Assembly (NCBI RefSeq): GCF_016808335.1
Contig: NC_053146.1
Coordinates: 7,479,015-7,543,014 of the forward strand
From: Panicum virgatum
Taxonomy: Eukaryota > Streptophyta > Magnoliopsida > Poales > Poaceae
Direction of reading: 5' to 3'
DNA: 64,000 nt
Positions 31,886 through 43,004 of the stretch are shown here, piece after piece (position 1 is the first letter of the stretch; each line of letters opens with the position of its first letter). Made by a program: the position numbers and the translations under genes. The notes below the pieces were generated by a model. The model saw nothing but the letters and a program-made list of their open reading frames with translations. It did not search any database and was not told the DNA's origin.

Positions 31886-32564
31886 TGTTGGCGCTCCGCG
31901 CTCGCGCCGCGACACGAAACAGGGGACCGCCGGGGGGGTCGTCGATGAAGTCACCCCTCTGGCAGTCGCCGGCTTTGGTTCTTGCGCACAACGGATGCGC
32001 TTCACCACCCTCGAGCTCCTTGACTAGCTTAGCCTCACCGATTGCAACTACACGCGGCGAATTTTAGCGAGCGGGAGGTTGAAGATAAACAGTAGCAGGC
32101 GGAGGAATTCGCGCACAAACGCACGGCGCCGGACGCCGCTCTCCAATTCACCTCGCACAGATCACAACCGGAGTACAGAGGAGCTTTATAGCCCCAGGAA
32201 CGCACCCACGTCCCACACTACGCGCTACGATGCCGCCACCTCCGCCACGAGCGCGCACGACGCGCTCCAACGCGTTCCCGCCGTGTCCGGAGATCCTGCG
32301 CACAATGCGCCCGCTCCAACGGTCTTCACCCTCCGTGCAGCTGACGCGAATCTCCCCCGGACTCCAACCTCCTGATCGCCCGCACGACCACGGCTTCGAT
32401 CGCGCTCACGATTGAGCTCTGCGTGCACACACACGCACACGACGCCCGCGCGCGCACACACGCGACACGCCACGGACCCGACGGCTCCACGCACTCACGC
32501 GATGCCGCACACAACACACGCACACGCCCAGCTGCGCACACACGCGCTGGGTTTATTCCTAACA
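31886..32564 (-). repeat. 5' LTR of the gag-only element
   Basis: The minus strand has a TATAAAG box at 32184-32190, the likely promoter. The terminus TAACA abuts TCGCC at 32565-32569. Confidence 0.92.
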
Positions 32565-33717
32565 TCGCCATGGCGCCGCGGGAGGCTGGCGCGGCCTGCT
32601 CCTACGTGAAATGGCAGGTGAGATCCGTGCACGTCGATCCTGACGGTGGGCAGGAAGGGTCGCCCACGGAGGAGGTGTTCGACGCCGTGGTCGTGGCCAA
32701 CGGCCATTACTCGCAGCCGAGGCTGCCAAGCATCGACGGCATGGAGGTGTGGCCGCGGCGGCAGCTGCACAGCCACTCGTACCGGGTGCCGGACCCCTTC
32801 CGCGACGAGGCGGTGCTGGTGGTGGGCTGCGGCGAGAGCGGCCTGGACATCGCGACGGAGCTCTGCGGCGTCGCCAGGGAGGTCCACATCGCGGCCAAGT
32901 CCGTGGAGGATGCCACGACGCCGTCGCCGATGATGTCCAAGTTGCTTGCCAACCACGCCGGCATCCGCCTGCACCCGCCGGTGGACCGCCTGCGCGAGGA
33001 CGGGACGGTGGCGTTCGCCGACGGCTCCCTCGCCGCCGCCGACACCGTCATCTACTGCACCGGGTACTCCTACTCGATCCCGTTCCTGGACACGGCGGGG
33101 CTCGTCACCGTGGACAGCAGCCGCGTCGGCCCGCTGTACGAGCACACCTTCCCGCCGCCGCTCGCGCCGTCGCTTTCGTTCGTCGGCGTGCCCATGCAGA
33201 TCTTCGCGCCGTGGTTCTTCCAGGCGCAGGCGAGGTGGGTCGCACTGGTGCTGTCCGGCAGGGAGGCGCTGCCGCCGGAGGAGGAGATGCTGCGGGCGGT
33301 GCGGGAGGACTCCAGCGCTAGGGAGGCGGCCGGCGTGCCGGCCTACCGCACGCACGCCATCCCCGCCGTCGACCGCTATGTACGGCACTGATTTACGACG
33401 ACGCACTGGCGGTGGCGGCGACTCGATCGCCGTCCTCGGCTGCTCACACAGCTCGATCGTAGCTGACACGACCTGCCCGTCTCTTTGGTCAGGAGTACTT
33501 GGAGTTCGTCTACCGGCACTCGGACCTCCCGCGCATGGAGGAATGGAAGGTGGAGCTGTTCGAGACTAGCTTCACGAACGCGATGGAGGACCGCGAGGCC
33601 TTCCGTGACCGCGACGACGGCGAGTACAGCGAGAGCATCCGCGAAGGCCTGCGGAGGTGGCGCCGCTTGGCTGGCGCTCAATACGAGGCAGCTCTTTGCC
33701 GCTGCTGCGTCCGGTGA

Positions 33718-33948
33718 TCGCGCTCGTGCTGATGCTGATGCTGAGGCGCCATTGCCGGCTCCGTGTCAGCTCTCGCAACTCTGAACCGAGCAGCTACACG
33801 GCATGGCACCATGGCGAACAGAAACATTCCTGGTATGTCAACTATGGGTCCTTTTCAATTAAATAATAGCAATAAAATAAGATTTTAGGAGGCCAAGTAG
33901 ATAGGCAATCATACACTTAGAGAGCAATATTCCATCCTTTTTAATATT
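33718..33948. other. 3' flank of the FMO gene
   Basis: Includes the likely 3' untranslated region and then AT-rich sequence leading into a LINE remnant. No other feature was seen. Confidence 0.5.
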
Positions 33949-34990
33949 ATGCGAAAAAAGCATGCCACTGAAGCATCAGTATTTAATAGAGTACCTCTCA
34001 ATGTATCTTTTATAAGAACTTTGATAGGTCATACTCTTACTTTATGGCATGATTTGGTTGCTCGTATGAGTCATGTTCATTTAAATAATAATGTTGATGT
34101 GTTTCGATGGCGCTTGAATCAATCTAGTATGTTCACCGTTAGTTTAATATATAGTGCACTTATTAGCAATGCTATCGTACAATTTGACAAATACCTATGG
34201 AAATTGAAAATGCCATTAAAATTAAAACATTTATGTGGTAATTAAAGTTAATATATAGTGCACTTATTAGCAATGGTAATGTATAATTTGACAAACACCT
34301 TTGGAAAATTGAAAATGCCCCTTCAAATTAAAACATTTATGTGGTACTTAAAGGGAGGTGTTATTCTTACTAAAGAAAATCTATCAAGACGGAATTGGAA
34401 TAGTAACAAATAGTGTTGCTTTTGTTCTAGTGATGAAATTGTTCAACATCTCTTTATTGATTGTCTTGTAGCTAAGTTCATATAGAGAGCCGTATAGTTT
34501 GCCTTTGATTTAAATCCACCCTATAGCATTACTCATTTGTTTGGTAATTGGCTTTCGGGGGTCGGAACCAATTTAAAAAGACCATTTTAGTAGGAGCATC
34601 TGCTCCTGTTGGGCTATTTGGCTTAGTAGAAACGATGTGCTGTTTGACAAATCCCAACTAAAACTTACATGCAGGTACTATATCGGAGCACCATTAGCTC
34701 AGATTCTGGGTACAACTACAAAGACGTGAGGAAGACAAGGAGGTAATTCGGAAGGCATGTCAAACTAGGAGGTTGTGTTTTGGTCATGGAGATATTTGTA
34801 ACCATGGATGGAGGTTTATTAATAGGATTGGTTCTTAATAAGCGTCTTCATCAAACTTTTGGGTTGGTTTGTCGCCATTTTGTCTAATCCTATGAGTGTG
34901 ATCGCAGATGGAAGAGCTGTAAACTTTTTAATAATCGGTTGTAGTATCTTTTGGTGTCAAGACTAGGTACTCCTTTTTCCCATTATCTAA
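33949..34990 (+). pseudogene. LINE (L1-type) ORF2 C-terminal remnant
   Basis: The first 98 codons read through W-DL-ARM, DVFRWRLNQSSMFTVSLIYSAL and KYLWKLKMPLKLKHL. This matches the zinc-binding reverse-transcriptase tail (zf-RVT) at the end of plant LINE ORF2. Downstream, the same protein continues in other frames with stops (W-LKGGVILTKENLSRRNWN, CCFCSS-E-VQHLF-DC). A roughly 106-bp stretch is tandemly doubled (34140-34245 and 34246-34351) and diverged. There is no RT catalytic core here, so this is a decayed 5'-truncated copy. Confidence 0.75.
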
Positions 34991-35267
34991 CAAAATAGGT
35001 TGGTGCCGTGAAAGTTGTCCCACCTGATTGGCTGATTCCACACACGGAAGAAAATAAGATATGTGTTGGGCCTTTTATTTAAACGGTGTGAATAATTAGT
35101 TGAACAGAAATTGCGTGGGTTTCAAACCATAATTTTTTCCCAACATTTTATTTATCAGCTACTAGGTCAGTTAGATAATGGACAACCTACCTTAGAATCA
35201 AAAGGCTACTTTATTGGTCAAATTTAAATTACGTAATGTTAAATTTGTCGAATTTCTAGAGCTGAGC
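34991..35267. other. Spacer, no feature recognised
   Basis: AT-rich sequence between the LINE remnant and the dispersed repeat. No supported gene. Confidence 0.45.
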
Positions 35268-35728
35268 ATGTTAGTGTCCCTGGTTTATTCAATCATACCT
35301 CGAAAATGTTTTTCTGTCAGTCTTTTCTTTATCGTCACACCAAGTGATAATACGGGAGGTAAATTTGAAAAAAAAAATGCATAAAAAATATAGTAATCAA
35401 CATTTTATATTTGCATGCCTAAAGATAAAAAGCCTAGTACATTAATAATTTGAAACAAAAAATGATTTTATAAACACTAGGCTTAACATGTTAATCATTT
35501 TTGTTTGTAGTGAGCCCCTTATAATTAAACTAGCAATGACTATTTTTTGTTACTTAATTTTTAACTGATTCTTGTTTTCAATTTTTTATTACATTTCAGC
35601 AATTTGTTATTAATCTTTCAGTCAATTTATTTTTTCTTCTAGTAACCATATTTGGTAGCGTGTCACATTATAATTGGACGAAAAATGTTTAAAACGACTC
35701 GAACAAAAGCCGGTGGTTAACGGCCGCC
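35268..35728 (+). repeat. Dispersed host repeat, copy B (site without the nest)
   Basis: Matches 7505-7840 joined to 26182-26484, starting TGTCCCTGGTTTATTCAATC and ending GACTCGAACAAAAGCC. It lacks both the 144-bp MITE and the LINE-like nest. In copy B the junction reads GCCTAAAGATAAAAAGCC. Confidence 0.75.
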
Positions 35729-37090
35729 TCATATCAATACTCATCAATGGGCAGTGAATTCACGAAATTCAGCCCACGTTCTCCTGTGGCCGAGCTGCTC
35801 TGCTCGTCAAAAGGTCGAACAGAAAAGGCTGGGCTGGGTAGTTCCGGCCTGTGCGACTTCGTGGGCCTTGCTATCCAGTTTGTAGTCGTGGACCGAATGC
35901 TCTGGTCTGCTGGTGGTGGTTGTCATGGTCGCTCACCGGAGCATGTGGGTGGGTGGCAACTGGCAAGCCATGGGTGCTGCTTCCCTTGGCCACGCGCGCA
36001 GCCTTCGCCGGCCATCAGCTTGCGCTCTGCTGGCCATCAGCTTGCGCTCCCACCGGCCAAAAGCTCACTCGGCGTCGCTGGCCACGGAGCTCCGGCGGAG
36101 CCCCTCGGCGGACCGCGCGCGAGACGCACGCGGTGCCGCAGACGGGGCCTGCGGAGCTCCGGCCATCAGATCCCGCAGAAGGAGCACGCCGGGAGGGAGC
36201 CGGATCTGAGCCGGACGGCGGCCGGCGGCGCCGCCATGACCAGCACTCGCGAGGGGGAGAGGGTGAGAATCAGTTAGGGTTTCAACCCCCTCCCGAAATT
36301 TAAGCTATTTAAGCCCATTCCGAGCCGTTCTTAGCTGTCGGATGAGAGCCAACGGCTCAGATCGATCCCGGGGAGGGGCGGGGCGCGCGCCGCGTGGGCC
36401 GAAATGCCGGCCCGCTCGTCCGCTGCCGGGCCAGATCGCTTGATGGGCCGCCTAAGCCGCGCATCAGCCGATCCGCGCAACTAAGCCAAGCCAGCAGCTA
36501 AGCCGCGCGCTAAGCCGAGCCGCCTAAGCCGCGCGCATGAGCCGCCCCCTGAGCCGCAGCGCTGCGCTGAGCTGGGCCGCGTCTTTCCGCCTTGCTGGGT
36601 CGTGCGTGCGCGGGCTGCTTCTAGGCGAGCCCGTGTATTGAGGGTGCGCGGCACGCTAGCGGGCCGTGCTGGGCCAATTTTCTTTTTCGGGCCGAATTTC
36701 AGTTCGCTTTTATTTTCAGTTTTTCAGTTCATTTTCAGTATTAAGCTCAGTTTAATTCCTGCATTATTTTCAGTTAAGCTATTACATGAGTAATTTTAGA
36801 TAGTTGGTATTTATTTCATGTTCATAAGTTTATTCCACCACTATACTTTGAGATGCCTCTAAATAAATGGAACCACCGAGAAATTTATTTAGAGTAAACT
36901 TGTGATTATTTCTGACCGCCGTTGTTTAATCATGAGTATTAAGACAAAATTTCATTTGTTTTCCCCACCGATGATGCAAATTGAAATTTTAATTGCATGA
37001 TGTTAATTAGACCACCGTAGGATTATTATTATGTTTTTTTTGCATTTCATTGTATATGATTACTAAGATAAGTTTTTCCTTTGATTTTCA
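35729..37090 (+). other. GC-rich then AT-rich leader of the copia element
   Basis: Bases 35750-36680 are GC-rich, with a doubled GGCCATCAGCTTGCGCTC (about 36014-36050) and a run of TAAGCCG(CGC)-like units (36440-36545). Bases 36800-37090 are AT-rich and end in TTGATTTTCAG, a splice-acceptor-like site just before the gag frame. I found no copy of the 3' LTR sequence here and no PBS, so the 5' LTR is missing. Confidence 0.45.
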
Positions 37091-38217
37091 GTGACAAATG
37101 TCAATGATGTGGCCTCGTACCTAAACAACATTGAGCCACTCAATGGAGCGAATTTTCCTGAGTGGAAGGGCAAGATCATGACGTACTTGGCTTGGAATGA
37201 TCTTGATCTGGCATTAAGGGAGGATAAGCCTACTGTTGCTGTAGGACAGACTTCAGCTGCTCTGGAAAAGTGGGCAAGATCAGACAGTGTAACAGAACGG
37301 CCCAGTGGGCCGCGCAGTTACTGTAATGATGCTACTGTAGCACCGCGGGGGGCAGTTCCCTTTAGTCCCAAACTGAAAAACGAGAGGGAGTTGAACCAGC
37401 TTAAATAGCCGGTCTATGGGAAGTTAGTAACTCCAGTTGCAACCTTTTGCGCGAAGCGAGGATGAAAGCGCAAGAGAGTTTTAGCAGGTGTGGTTTACTC
37501 AACGTGCAGAGTAGATCTTAACCGTTATCCCGAGCCGGTTCGTTACAGACCGCATGGCGCTTATGGTCATGTCTCAGACCATCAGTGCTGGCATTAAGGG
37601 CGCCATCCCCACCAAAGATGCGCAGGGAGCAGATCTGAGTGCCAAGGTCTTTCTGGAAAAGATTGAGGAGAACTTCAAGAGCTCATCCAAGACTTATGCA
37701 AGCACTCTCATCATGAAGTTAGTGGCCTCTCAGTATGATGGAAAGACTAGCATCAGGCAGCACATTCTCAACATGTGTGACATGGCCAACAAGCTTAAGG
37801 AGATGCAGATGGAGATCTCAGATGGATTCCTTGTTCACTTCATCATGACCTCGCTGCCCTCATAGTACAGTGCTTTCAAGATAAACTACAACACCAACAA
37901 GGCTATTTGGTCTATCAGTGAGCTGAGTAGTTATTGTGTTGAAGAAGAAGATAGACTTAAGACTGAGAAGATGAAAGATGTGGTGAACATGGTTCATCAC
38001 ATGAGCATCAGTGACAATCCTCTTAAGAATCAGCATGAGTCAGGTAGCAGCAAGCAAGGCCAGAAGAAGTTTAAGAAGAAAGAGAACCAAAACTTTGGAC
38101 CTAGGAATAACAACAAGTTCAAAGGCAAGCAGTCCCAAGGTGGAAAGATGCTGTACTCATTCTGTTCTTCATCCAAGCATCTTCAGAAGGGCTGCCCAGG
38201 CTTTAAGGAATGGTTGA
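37091..38217 (+). pseudogene. Copia gag remnant
   Basis: The first part reads EPLNGANFPEWKGKIMTYLAWNDLDLAL and ALEKWARSD, typical of copia Gag (UBN2). It is interrupted by a solo LTR at 37288-37547 and resumes as MALMVMSQTISAGIKGAI. A TAG at 37863 interrupts SLPS/YSAFK. A degenerate zinc knuckle (YSFCSSSKHLQKGC) is present at about 38155-38197, with one histidine or cysteine changed. Confidence 0.8.
37288..37547 (+). mobile_element. Solo LTR nested in the copia gag
   Basis: The 260-bp insertion runs from TGTAACAGAACGG to CCGGTTCGTTACA, with an inverted-repeat-like start and end of TG...CA type. The flanking 5-mers are GACAG and GACCG (4 of 5). The gag frame matches on both sides when the insert is skipped. 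Small size and lack of coding sequence fit a solo LTR of a small retroelement. Confidence 0.7.
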
Positions 38218-38786
38218 AACAGCAAGGTAATATTAAGTTTGATGTTGTTTCTTTCATTGATGAGTTATTCTTAGCACATTTATCCCCTAACACTTGGTTA
38301 ATTGACTCAGGTGCCACTGTGCATATTTCTTATTCATTACAGGTATTCCGTTCAATCCGAACTATAAGAAGGGGGGAGCGAAGCCTAAGAGTGGCTGATG
38401 GGAACATGGTTGAAGTCGAAGGCGTTGGAAGCTTCTCCTTAGAGTTGTCAGGCGGCTTCCAGCTTAATTTAGATGATGTCATTTATGTTCCTAGTTTAAA
38501 GAGAAACATTATTTCCGTTTCGCATTTAGATAAATCTAGACATGTGTATGAGTTTGGCAACTCGGTTTGCAACATTAAATTTCATAATATTAGTGTTGGC
38601 CATCATTTGCAAGGCGATCTTTATTGGCTCTCCCTTGATGATAATTATTCTGTAATGAATGTTTGTGATGCGATGCATAAGCGTAAGCGTGATAATGAGA
38701 CTTCTTCAAAATTGTGGCACTGTCGCCTTGGACACATTTCGAGAGGGAGAATGGAGCGTCTCATTAAAGATGAGATACTCCGTTAG
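37971..38786 (+). pseudogene. Copia Gag C-terminus, protease and pre-integrase region
   Basis: The frame contains a basic glycine-poor linker, then WLIDSGATVHIS (aspartic protease core), DVIYVPSLKRNIISV and LWHCRLGHISRGRMERLIKD, the GAG-pre-integrase motif. The frame ends at TAG 38784-38786 through a one-base shift; the continuation is one frame over and leads into the integrase. Confidence 0.85.
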
Positions 38787-38854
38787 ACTTTTCAGATTCA
38801 GAGCAATGCATCGACTGCATTAAGAGAAAATATGCTAAGACTATTAAGAAAGGA

Positions 38855-39664
38855 GTGAATAGGAGTACGGGCGTATTAGAAATAATTCACACATATATAT
38901 GTGGCCCTCTCTCAGTAACATCGGTAGATGGTTATGATTCTTTTATAACATTTACTGGTGATTATCCCAGTTATGGACACATTTACCCCATCCAAAAACA
39001 TTCAGACGCTTTAGAAATATTTAAGATTTATAAGGCGGAAGTTGAGAAACAGCACAATACTTCTATTAAAATTGTAAGATCAGACAGGGGAGGTGAATAT
39101 TATGGGAAATACGCTCAATATGGTCAGATTAAAGGACCATTCGCTAAGTACTTAGAAGAAAATGGCATAAGAGCTCAGTACTCTATGCTAGACGAACCAC
39201 AGCAAAATGGAGTCGCTGAGCGACGTAACCATGCACTGCTTGACATGGTACGGAGCATACTCAGTTATTCTAGTTTCCCTGTGGAGCTGTGGATGGAAGC
39301 ATTAAAAACAGCTGCTTACATACTTAATCGGGTTCCATCTAAGTCAGTTCCCAAGACACCTTTTGAGCTGTGGAATGGGAGAAAACTATCACTTAATTAT
39401 TTAAAGGTATGGGGCTATCCTACTGAGGCTAAATTATTTGGTCCACAGCAAAAGAAATTAGATTCTAAGACGGTAAGCTGCCACTTCATTGGATACCCAG
39501 AAAAGTCTAAGGGGTATCGATTCTATTGTCCTGGTCGCCACACTAAATTCGTAGAAACCAGACAGGTTGTGTTCCTAGAGGACTCAGGAGTTAGTGGGAG
39601 TTTTCTAAGGAGGGAAGTGAGTCTCGAAGAATTGCGGGTTGAGCTTCCTGATCCAGTAGTTTAA
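38855..39664 (+). pseudogene. Copia integrase remnant
   Basis: Reads [35 protein letters not shown] and [36 protein letters not shown], which give the D and E residues of the D-D-35-E core. The first aspartate segment (FTGDYPSYG) is altered from the usual FTDD. The tail ends at TAA 39662-39664, and another TAG follows before the RT frame. Confidence 0.85.
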
Positions 39665-39898
39665 GAGCCCACGCAGGAGAACATGAAACAAATGGTTGGG
39701 AACTAGGCGCAACATGCACCACAAGATCAAATTCCTCAACCAGTTCCTCAACTAATTCCTCAACCAATTGCGATTGAACCAGTAAGAAGGTCGCAACAGG
39801 CAAAGAGATCGGCTATTCCTGATTATTACGAGACATATTTAAGTGAGGATGTATATGATATCGGGAATATAAGTGACCATGCTACATTCAGACAGGCA

Positions 39899-41299
39899 GT
39901 GTCAAGTGAGAATTTCACTAAATGGATTGAAGCCATGGAAGATGAATTAAGATCTATGAGTACTAATAAAGTATGGGATTTAGTAGAATTTCCCAATGGA
40001 GTCAAACTAGTAGGCTGTAAATGGGTCTACAAAACCAAACGTGATTCCAAAGGGAAGGTTGAACGATTCAAAGCTAGGCTCGTAGCAAAAGGGTTCACAC
40101 AGAAGGGAGGAATTGATTATAATGAGACCTTTTCTCCTGTGTCTACCAAAGATTCTTTTAGAATCGTCATGGCATTAGTAGCCCATTTTGATATGGAGCT
40201 ATATCAGATGGATGTTAAGACTGCGTTCCTAAATGGAGACTTAAATGAAACAATCTTTATGGCACAACCAGAAGGTTTTGCCATAAAGGGTAAGGAACAT
40301 ATGAGATGCAAATTAAGGAAATCCATTTATGGACTTGCGTCCAGGCAGTGGAACCTTAAATTCGATGAGGTCATTAAGAAATTCGAACTTAAGGAGAATG
40401 ATGTGGATAGTTGTATCTACGTCAAAGTTAAGGGTGGAAAATTAATAATTCTAGTACTGTATGTGGATGACATACTATTAGCGTGCAACGATAAGAACAT
40501 GTTGCATGAGACTAAGAATTTCCTTTCATCCAACTTTGATATGAAGGATCTTGGTGATGTTTCATATGTCCTTGGCATTGAGATACTACGAGATAGAGCC
40601 CAAAGAGTACTAGGGTTATCTCAGAAAGCTTATATTGAGAAAATGCTTAAGAGATATAACATGGATAAGTGCAACACTTCACATGTTCCTATTCAAAAGG
40701 GCGATAAGTTTAATCAAGCGCAATGCCCTAAGAATGACTTAGAAAGAGAAAGAATGAGCAATATTCCTTATGCAGCAGCTGTCGGAAGTCTGATGTATGC
40801 ACAAGTCTGTACGCGTCCAGATTTGACATTTGCAACCGGAGTTTTTAGTAGATATCAGTCAAATTCAGGATGGGCTCACTGGGTAGGTGTCAAGAAGGCG
40901 TTAAGATATTGCCAAGGCACCAAAGATTACATGCTCACATATAAGAGGACAGACAATCTTGAGGTTGTATGTTACACTGATGCTGATCTTGCTGGTGATG
41001 AAGATGATAGAAAATCCACTTCTGGATACATCTTCACTCTGGCAGGGGGAGCAATTTTATGGAGAAGTGGTAAGCAAGGTGTAACGGCTGCATCTACGAT
41101 GCAAACTGAATTTGTGGCATATTATGATGCAACAGGACAGGCAGTGTGTCTTAAAAATTTTATTCCGGCATTAAGAGTTGTTGATAGTATCTCGAGACCT
41201 ATCACAATGCACTGCGATAATCAATCTGCAGTATTTTTTGCGCAAACGATAAGTTGTCTGGTGCTTCTAAGCACATTGACCTCAAATATCGTGTCGTGA
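39899..41299 (+). pseudogene. Copia reverse transcriptase and RNase H remnant
   Basis: Long open frame in the same phase as the integrase. Key motifs are VGCKWVYKTKRDSKGKVERFKARLVAKGFTQ (shortened here), YQMDVKTAFLNGDL, KSIYGL-SRQW, the catalytic YVDD (LYVDDILLA) and the RNase H motif YTDADLAGD-DDRKSTSGYIF. The reading frame is lost near 41240 by a small deletion. The end of RNase H (SGASKHIDLKYR, ADPLTKGL) continues in another frame at 41254-41463. Confidence 0.88.
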
Positions 41300-41677
41300 A
41301 AGATAGAAACCGGGACCGCACAATTAAGATTGAGCATATAAGTACTACAACAAACATTGCGGATCCACTCACAAAAGGTTTATCACCATCCCTCTTTCAA
41401 AAACATGTCCTAGGTATGGGTTTGGTTGATACTTTTGATCAGGTCCTGGTTCACGGCCATTAATATTTCCCCAAATAAGAATAAGTATCCTGACAAAGTT
41501 TTTCAGTAAGGCTATGGGTAATGTTATCCCCATATGTCGTTGTGCTGCTGATGATGCATTGGTCTGTTACTTGCTGATTTACGGAGGATGGATTTTAGTT
41601 TAAGTATAAGTTAGTGACAAAATAAATATTAAGTTTAAGTTAAGAATAAGTTGTTGACCTTCGGTCAAGGGAGAGAA

Positions 41678-42211
41678 TGTTGGTTTTGTTTCTGTTTGAC
41701 CTTGGTCAACAACATAATCAAGAGAAGAAGAGGGATATCTCATCCCGTGAATTTAGGGATCGGTTCCCAGAACCAATCCACGAGTGCCTTGATCGGGAGG
41801 CAAACCTAAGCTCATTGGGCTCGGCCCTAGGCCTACAGTGCTTATAAATAAGAGGAGGTCAACCCCCAGGGTTAGCAATCTAATCCATTCCACCATCCAC
41901 CGATCATTCAGAGTACTGGAAGGCTCAGAAGTGCGAGTTCCACGCCCGGGACAGTGCCAGTGGCATCCTGAAGGCCGCCGCTACCCCGAGAGGATGTTCA
42001 AGGAGCGTCTGCGCTACATCCCCGACGCCGTTCACGCCATCGACGATGTCACCACTGCATCTACTCCCACCAGCGCATGGACGCTACTACCGCTGGTATA
42101 AGACCGAACTCTTTCATTCCGCATTAGTTAATGTACTAGGTGTGATCTACTTTGGATTAGAGATTCTGGTTGAGCAAGTTCATGCTAAGTTTTGTTAGAT
42201 TTATACTAACA
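41678..42211 (+). repeat. 3' LTR of the copia element
   Basis: The 534-bp LTR starts TGTTGGTTTTG and ends TATACTAACA. A TATAAATA box is at 41843-41850. It follows the purine tract GGGAGAGAA. It joins the truncated AAA-ATPase pseudogene at base 42212. Confidence 0.85.
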
Positions 42212-43004
42212 ACCCTCTCTTCCACGCCTTGCCGATGCGCCGGTAGTACTCCCTGCTGCTGCGGAAATCGTCGAGGTCGTCCATGATCCTGTGCTTCTTC
42301 TCCGGGTGCATGGCGAGGGTGTCGAAGGTCGTCGGGTGCTCGAAGTCAATGTAGCTCCACACCTTACTAGAACTGCAGATCCATTGGAGACAATCGTCAT
42401 AAAAATTCATCTGGTCAGATTCGTAAAACCCTACAGGAAGCTTACTAATCCATGTCCTTCTTGTTGGTGTAGAGCCTCCGGCGGCGGTTCCCGAACATGG
42501 CGTCGCGGCCGCGGCGGCGGACGTGCGGCAGGTACTCGCCGACGACGAGCTCCCGGTGGCGCCGGTGGAACGTGAGGCGGAGGCAGTGGTGGTCGCGGCT
42601 CTGTCTGGCGGGCCGCACCGACGCCCACCTCACGGCGACGCCCTTGAACTCGTCGGACACCTCCTGCCCCTCGCGGGGGCTGAGCACGAAGCCGTCGCCG
42701 TCGGGGGCGCCATCGCCGTCGAGCTCGAGCGTGTCGCGCGCGCACGCAGGGCTCAGGTACGCCTTCACCTCCTCATAGGCGTCGCTGGACTTGATCCGGT
42801 CCGTGGAGTAGTCGGGCTTGCCGGAGATGTCGATGGTCACGTAGGAGTCCAGGAACAGGAGCAGCCGCCGGATGAGCGGCCGGAGGTGGAAGTCCAGGAG
42901 CATCTTGGGGCCCCGGTGTGGCAGCAACGCCGCGACCAGCAGCGCCGGAGGAGCCACGCCGACGAGCCGAGGCTGGCGGCCACCCACCGCCTTACCAGCA
43001 TCAT
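42212..43004 (-). pseudogene. BCS1-like AAA-ATPase, truncated pseudogene
   Basis: Two-exon remnant of the same family as the gene at 46111-47769. Exon 1 is 42446-43004 with donor TA/GTAAGC, and exon 2 starts at 42372 after CTGCAG. Exon 1 starts MMLVRRWVAASLGSSAWLL, then shifts frame near 42,935, and continues with the AAA-associated domain (VTIDISG, YEEVKAYLS, LTFHRRHRELVVGEYLPHVRRRGRD). Exon 2 reads VWSYIDFEHPTTFDTLAM to KAWKRG and is cut off at 42212 by the copia LTR. The Walker A motif and everything after it are absent from the window, so no ATPase could be made. Confidence 0.88.

Larger units (their letters stand above)
30113..32564 (-). mobile_element. Non-autonomous copia-type element with gag only (TR-GAG-like)
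   Basis: The 2452-bp element has LTRs at 30113-30792 (680 bp) and 31886-32564 (679 bp), TGTTGG...TAACA ends and a perfect 5-bp duplication TCGCC. The internal region is only 1093 bp. It has a PBS reading ATTGGCATCAGAGC on the minus strand (31872-31885), one gag frame, and a polypurine tract AGGGGGAGATT next to the 3' LTR. No protease, integrase or RT is present. Elements with LTRs, PBS, PPT and a lone gag have been described in plants as TR-GAG. The LTRs differ by only about five substitutions and a 1-bp indel, so the insertion is recent. Confidence 0.92.
29636..33717 (+). pseudogene. Flavin-containing monooxygenase (FMO GS-OX-like), interrupted by a retrotransposon
   Basis: The gene would encode an FAD- and NADPH-dependent monooxygenase that oxygenates soft nucleophiles such as sulfides; the substrate here is unknown. 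The frame runs 29636-30112, is broken by a copia-type insertion (30113-32564 plus one 5-bp duplication), and resumes in the same phase at 32570-33379. An intron follows at 33380-33492 (GT...AG), then a last exon 33493-33717. Visible are the FAD motif VGAGMSGLAAA, RECMGFSDFQFVPRP, the NADPH motif VVGCGESGLDIA, and CTGYSYSIPFL. The FMO signature region reads WPRRQLHSHSY, with W and R where F and G are usual. Start codon is 29636 (ACCACCATGC) or 29699/29705; the later ones fit the usual short N-terminus. The insertion would give a truncated product of about 140 native residues. Confidence 0.85.
37091..42211 (+). mobile_element. Decayed Ty1/copia element lacking a 5' LTR
   Basis: The order gag, protease, integrase, RT, RNase H is diagnostic of Ty1/copia. 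A polypurine stretch GGGAGAGAA precedes a 3' LTR at 41678-42211. The coding region carries a 260-bp solo LTR in gag, in-frame stops (37863, 39662, about 39703) and frameshifts (near 38783 and 41240). It cannot be autonomous. The 3' LTR end directly abuts an AAA-ATPase pseudogene; no matching flank occurs on the left, so no target duplication can be scored. Confidence 0.85.
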
